A stretch of DNA of 64,000 nt, taken from the NCBI GenBank assembly GCA_963931575.1, contig OZ007029.1, positions 930,001 through 994,000 on the forward strand, written 5' to 3'. A program made the translations under genes and the position numbers. Below, piece after piece: positions 60,317-64,000 of the stretch. The notes under the pieces were generated by a model that was given only the letters and a program-made list of their open reading frames with translations, did no database searches and had not been told where the DNA came from. Within the stretch, counting starts at the first letter, position 1. Each line of letters opens with the position of its first letter. Source of the DNA: Gastranaerophilus sp944325835 (lineage in GTDB: Bacteria; Cyanobacteriota; Vampirovibrionia; Gastranaerophilales; Gastranaerophilaceae).

Positions 60317-61294
60317 ATGTTTAACAATAAAAAACTCGGAGCTTTTATAGTACCGACCGGAGTCGGGGCAAGTATTGGCGGTTTCGCAGGTGATGCAAGC
60401 CCGTGGGCACGCAGGTTCAGCGAAAACAGCAGGCTTATCGTTAATCCTAATGTCGTCAATGCTGGCGGGTTTTCCGGTATAAACGATAATATGTTTTATG
60501 TTGAAGGATACTCTCTTGATGAATTTTTCAAGGGGAATTTAAACCTGATTCCTTCACGCGATAACAAAATCGGAATAATTTTTGATAAAGGGATTCCACA
60601 GCACATTTTGAATGTTCATATTAATACGATGAACGCGGTAAAAGCCGTATATGGTCTTGATATTCCGTTTTTTGAGATTACAAAAGAGTCTGTGGGCGTA
60701 GAGTTTAATATGGAAGAAAGCGGGATTTCGACCGGCTCCCTCACAAACCCGCAAACTCTGTTAGAAACGGCAAAATCTTTACTGGCGAAGGGAGCTGAGG
60801 CCTTAGCCATTGTTTGTATGTTTGAAAATCCGGAAGATGAAAATCCTGATTATCAAAACGGCATAGGTGTTGATCCTGTGGGTGGTGTAGAGGCGATTAT
60901 TTCGCATTTTATATCAAAAGAGTTAAAAGTACCCTGCGCGCATTCACCGGCCTTTGACGACCTGGAAATCACCACAGAATTAATCGACGGCAAATCCGCA
61001 TCGGAATATATTACGCCGACATTTTTACCGTGTATTTTGCTGGGCTTAAGCAATGCGCCAAAACTCACAGCAACCGGCGGAATAAGCGTCAACGAGCTCG
61101 ATTTTTTAATAATGCCGCACAATTGCCTTGGTTCAACGCCTGTATTTGAATGTTTAAAACGCAATATTCCTGTTTACGCCATTGAAGAAAATTCAACCGT
61201 GCTGGACGTGACAAAGAAAAAAATATTCCCGAAAGCCGACGGAATAATACCTGTCAAAAGCTATCGGGATTTATTAGAGAAGATGTGCCCGTAA
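60317..61294 (+). CDS. DUF3326 family protein
   Basis: 325 residues. IVPTGVGASIGGFAGDASPWARRF at the start, IVNPNVVNAGGFSG near 40, FDKGIPQHILNVHINTMNA near 96, NGIGVDPVGGVEAIISHF near 185 and LIMPHNCLGSTPVFECLKR near 265 match the DUF3326 family, which I know mainly from cyanobacteria and plants. The function is unknown. No Shine-Dalgarno; a TATAAT 6 nt before the ATG predicts a leaderless mRNA. Divergent from prepilin locus E. Confidence 0.85.
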   Translation: MFNNKKLGAFIVPTGVGASIGGFAGDASPWARRFSENSRLIVNPNVVNAGGFSGINDNMFYVEGYSLDEFFKGNLNLIPSRDNKIGIIFDKGIPQHILNVHINTMNAVKAVYGLDIPFFEITKESVGVEFNMEESGISTGSLTNPQTLLETAKSLLAKGAEALAIVCMFENPEDENPDYQNGIGVDPVGGVEAIISHFISKELKVPCAHSPAFDDLEITTELIDGKSASEYITPTFLPCILLGLSNAPKLTATGGISVNELDFLIMPHNCLGSTPVFECLKRNIPVYAIEENSTVLDVTKKKIFPKADGIIPVKSYRDLLEKMCP

Positions 61295-61335
61295 ACGGGC
61301 TTTCACAACTAATCTGAGCTTACGATTGCGCAAAG

Positions 61336-62205
61336 CTACTTTTTCTGAAATATCATCACATATTCGTGTTTAAAGATATAGAAGCCGCCGGCAAGCGCAC
61401 GATAACGCCAGAGGTTAGCATCTTTGCCTTTGCAGCGTTCGTTGCCCTGAATATCTTTTACAATAACGGCTTTTGTTGTAAAGCCGATTTCATTCATACG
61501 GCGCATGCACTCAAATCCGAGCGGAATATACTGCGAATCCGCGTATTTATCACCGATTATGAGAGCTGCAAAACGTCCTTTTTCAAGGAGGTCATATCCA
61601 TTTTTCGCTACTTTTTCAAATAAATCATAAAATTCTTCGGTTGTAGCGCAGTTGGACAAATCTTCTTTTCTGTCAGAAAATTTGATAATATCATCATAAG
61701 GCGGATGAAGGATTAATAACTGGGCTTTTTCTTCACCCATAATTTCAAGCCGCGCTTTAATTTTTTCCTTGGCGAGTTCTGATGCGGAATCAGCGCAGAT
61801 AATATTTACATCCGTAACAAGTTGTTTCGGTGTAAATTTTTCGGAAACACTTTCCGCAAGCTCATCTTTCAACTCAACGCCAATACAGCGTCTGCCCATA
61901 TTAATCGCTTCAATTCCGGAAGTGCCGGAGCCAAAAAACAAATCCAGAACGATATCATTTTTCTTGGTAAATCTTTCATAGAGTTGTTGTGCGATTTGAG
62001 GAATATAATTTCCGTGGTATTCGTTGGAATGTCCGTTTTCACGCGAACGTGACGGAAATTCCCACAAAGAATCCGTCAAAACATGCGGATAATCCTTCCA
62101 GTTATTCAAATCAATATCACTGTATTTCGTTGTTTTAACCGGTTTTACAACCTGCAAATCAGGGTTTTTAACGGGTTTAAGTCTGGTATTCCCTCTTACT
62201 GTCAT
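61336..62205 (-). CDS. Putative DNA methyltransferase (N6/N4 amino type), orphan
   Basis: 289 residues. The AdoMet motif is VLDLFFGSGTSGIEAINMGRRCIGVEL (near 95), and motif IV is HPPYDDI (near 170), a variant of the usual DPPY/SPPY. TIV-like region IIGDKY near 225. The order motif I then motif IV (no long target domain between) and lack of any restriction gene nearby suggest a solitary methyltransferase. Start at ATG 62205 with GAGAGGGAAA upstream; a longer frame to 62340 would run into the mutL start. An RNA substrate cannot be excluded. Confidence 0.72.
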   Translation of the reverse strand: MTVRGNTRLKPVKNPDLQVVKPVKTTKYSDIDLNNWKDYPHVLTDSLWEFPSRSRENGHSNEYHGNYIPQIAQQLYERFTKKNDIVLDLFFGSGTSGIEAINMGRRCIGVELKDELAESVSEKFTPKQLVTDVNIICADSASELAKEKIKARLEIMGEEKAQLLILHPPYDDIIKFSDRKEDLSNCATTEEFYDLFEKVAKNGYDLLEKGRFAALIIGDKYADSQYIPLGFECMRRMNEIGFTTKAVIVKDIQGNERCKGKDANLWRYRALAGGFYIFKHEYVMIFQKK

Positions 62206-62325
62206 ACATTTCCCTCTCTTCTCTAATGTTTTAATTCTATAAAATTGTTTCAAATTTGTAATCAAACGTATAGATGAGATTTTGTTTGATGTAAAGTATA
62301 AAAGAGGTATTTTAGTGGAGTAACA

Positions 62326-64000
62326 ATGGCAAGAATACAACAGTTATCAAAGCACATGATTAACCAGATTGCCGCGGGAGAAGTAATTGAGCGTCCGGCG
62401 TCTGTTGTAAAAGAGCTGGTTGAAAACTCCATAGATGCCGGTGCAGGACGTGTTAGCGTTGAAATTACAAACGATTGCCGCAATATAAGGGTCGCCGACA
62501 ACGGAAGCGGAATTCATCCTGATGATATTTACCTTGCATTTTCAAAGCATGCCACAAGCAAAATCAGAGAAAGTGAGGATCTTTTTGACATTCATACACT
62601 CGGGTTCAGAGGAGAAGCGCTTGCGAGTATAATTTCTATTTCCAAAGTTACCTGCACGACCAGAACAAAGGATTATGATCACGGGACGCGTGTAATCTGC
62701 GAAAACTCGGAAGTCAATAAAATAGAAACAAGCTGTGCTGTCGGAACAATTATGGATGTAAAAGATCTCTTTTACAACCTGCCTGCACGCCTTAAATTCC
62801 TCAAAAATTCCAACACCGAATTTTCTTACATTCAGGAACTAATCCAAAATCTTGCGTTATCGCATCCGGAAGTGGCGTTTGAGCTCAAGAAGAACGGCAA
62901 AACCGTTCTTAAAACGACAGGACAAAACATTCCGCTACTGACAATAAAAGAGATTTACGGTGAAGAAGTTTCAAAAAATTTGAAAGAAGTTTTAAGGACA
63001 GATGAGCTTTCAGGGCTTAAAATCAGCGGTTTTGTAAGCACACCCGATTTAACCCGCTCCAGCAAAAAGTATTACCATATTTATATCAATTCCAGAACCG
63101 TTAAATGCCCGGTATTTCTCAAGGCAATTGACACAGCTTACAAAAATATGATTTCAATCGGCAAGTACCCGATTGTTATTCTGAACCTTGAACTTCCGGC
63201 ATCTGACGTGGATGTTAACGTTCACCCGACAAAAAAAGAAGTCAGGTACAAAAATCCTAACCAAATTTTTAACTTTATTATGTCCTCAATAATCGCAGGG
63301 CTTTCAAATTACACCGAACGTCCGACAAATATTGTTGAAATCAGCCATCCCGCACCGCGCAGGTTTGAAAACCCTGAAATCAGCGAAACACCTGCGGTTA
63401 TTAATCTTATGTTCCCGCAAACCGCGCCGGCAAGCGATGACACGGTTTATCTGAGCGAAAAGACAACGGAAACAATTGCCGAACAAAGACAGGAAGAGAT
63501 TTCCCAAAAACAATTCTTCACACCTGTAGAAACCGCCCCTCCGGAGCCTGAGGACAAAATTATCGGGCAGTATAAAAATACCTACATTCTGATAGAAAAA
63601 GAAGACGGACTTGAAATTGTTGACCAACACATCGCAGAAGAACGTTATATCTACGAAAAACTCAAAGAGTCAAAAGAAATTATTTCACAGCTGCTGTTCA
63701 TCTCTGATGTTCAAACCGTTTCCGCAACAGAGGCCGAGTTAATCAAAGAAAATCTGCAAAAATTTGAACGTTTCGGCTACGGAATAGAGTTTCTCTCAGA
63801 TACCGAACTAATCTTCCGCAAAGTTCCGCAAATGCTCGCTAACGTCAATCCGAAAGAAATTCTTGCCGACATTTTTGAACACATTGACGGTGATATAGAC
63901 AATTTAGAAGAAAAAATTCTGATTACAACCTCCTGCAAAGCCGCTGTAAAAGCAGGCCAGAAGCTTTCGACCTGGCAAATGCAGGAAATCATAAAAAAAT
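62326..64000 (+). CDS. mutL: DNA mismatch repair protein MutL (3' end outside window)
   Basis: 558 residues visible, with no stop before the window ends. The GHKL ATPase has QIAAGEVIERPASVVKELVENSIDAGA, DNGSGI and HTLGFRGEALASI; NVHPTKKEVRY closes the N-terminal domain. A linker of about 85 residues follows, and the C-terminal endonuclease domain carries DQHIAEERYIYE (DQHA-x2-E-x4-E pattern, near 430). So it is the nicking type found in species without MutH. GTGGAG precedes the ATG by 6 nt. Divergent from the methyltransferase. Confidence 0.96.
   Translation, partial: MARIQQLSKHMINQIAAGEVIERPASVVKELVENSIDAGAGRVSVEITNDCRNIRVADNGSGIHPDDIYLAFSKHATSKIRESEDLFDIHTLGFRGEALASIISISKVTCTTRTKDYDHGTRVICENSEVNKIETSCAVGTIMDVKDLFYNLPARLKFLKNSNTEFSYIQELIQNLALSHPEVAFELKKNGKTVLKTTGQNIPLLTIKEIYGEEVSKNLKEVLRTDELSGLKISGFVSTPDLTRSSKKYYHIYINSRTVKCPVFLKAIDTAYKNMISIGKYPIVILNLELPASDVDVNVHPTKKEVRYKNPNQIFNFIMSSIIAGLSNYTERPTNIVEISHPAPRRFENPEISETPAVINLMFPQTAPASDDTVYLSEKTTETIAEQRQEEISQKQFFTPVETAPPEPEDKIIGQYKNTYILIEKEDGLEIVDQHIAEERYIYEKLKESKEIISQLLFISDVQTVSATEAELIKENLQKFERFGYGIEFLSDTELIFRKVPQMLANVNPKEILADIFEHIDGDIDNLEEKILITTSCKAAVKAGQKLSTWQMQEIIKK

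Overview
The window looks like chromosomal DNA of a non-photosynthetic relative of the Cyanobacteria, most likely a gut Gastranaerophilales (Vampirovibrionia/Melainabacteria) type. The evidence is the RNA polymerase beta-prime gene split into rpoC1 and rpoC2, an LdpA-like two-cluster ferredoxin protein, a DUF3326 protein, and several prepilin-like proteins with the FTMAEILLSLTIIGVVAA start. Lineage is inferred from gene content, not from an rRNA gene, since none is present. Nearly everything is housekeeping; I see no prophage, transposase, CRISPR array or plasmid functions.

Layout. 1-8 kb: end of thrS, then nagZ, ribD, a Memo/AMMECR1-like gene, a metallo-hydrolase, gshB, proC and rpmH-rnpA. 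8-13 kb: two-subunit serine dehydratase, a TPR/glycosyltransferase-like protein, a cysteine phosphatase and an L,D-transpeptidase. 13 kb: tRNA-Lys preceded by two 119-bp tandem units built from pieces of the same tRNA. 13.8-22.4 kb: proton pyrophosphatase, three unknown genes, pncC, hisS and a lytic transglycosylase. 22.4-36 kb: pth, two small regulators, a PilZ protein, rsfS, rpiB, folE2, ribF, ldpA, a class A beta-lactamase-like enzyme, BrkB, a frameshifted nrnA and a DciA-like gene. 36-39.7 kb: an isolated piece of the spc operon (rpsE-rpmD-rplO-secY). 41-49 kb: mutS, ricT, gpsA, murQ, ribH and a thioredoxin/ccdA pair. 49.8-58.9 kb: rpoB-rpoC1-rpoC2. 60-64 kb: DUF3326, a DNA methyltransferase and the start of mutL.

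The most striking feature is a dispersed family of prepilin-like genes (ends at 22445, 34707, 39870 and 59023, plus an orphan cassette at 29.3 kb). Each has its own promoter (TTGACT or TTGACA, 17 bp, then CATAAT or TAAACT), a good Shine-Dalgarno, a 10-11 codon leader, a run of 13 or 14 G, a palindrome-rich linker and then the class III signal sequence and pilin body. The G run must be a multiple of 3 for the leader to read into the pilin. As assembled, none of the four is in frame. This is the architecture of phase-variable contingency loci. Comparison of copies shows leaders and linkers reshuffled at the G run. The bodies end in a domain resembling DUF1566/FISUMP, so I infer a switchable set of surface or pilus-tip adhesins.

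A second pattern is that at least six genes have a -10 hexamer exactly 6 nt before the ATG and no Shine-Dalgarno, which predicts leaderless mRNAs beginning at the A of the start codon.

How the genes work together: NagZ and MurQ belong to muropeptide recycling, with the L,D-transpeptidase and lytic transglycosylase remodelling the wall. RibD, RibH and RibF are scattered parts of flavin synthesis. Serine dehydratase and the K+-independent pyrophosphatase fit a fermentative economy. MutS and MutL (endonuclease type) would set the slippage rate of the G runs.
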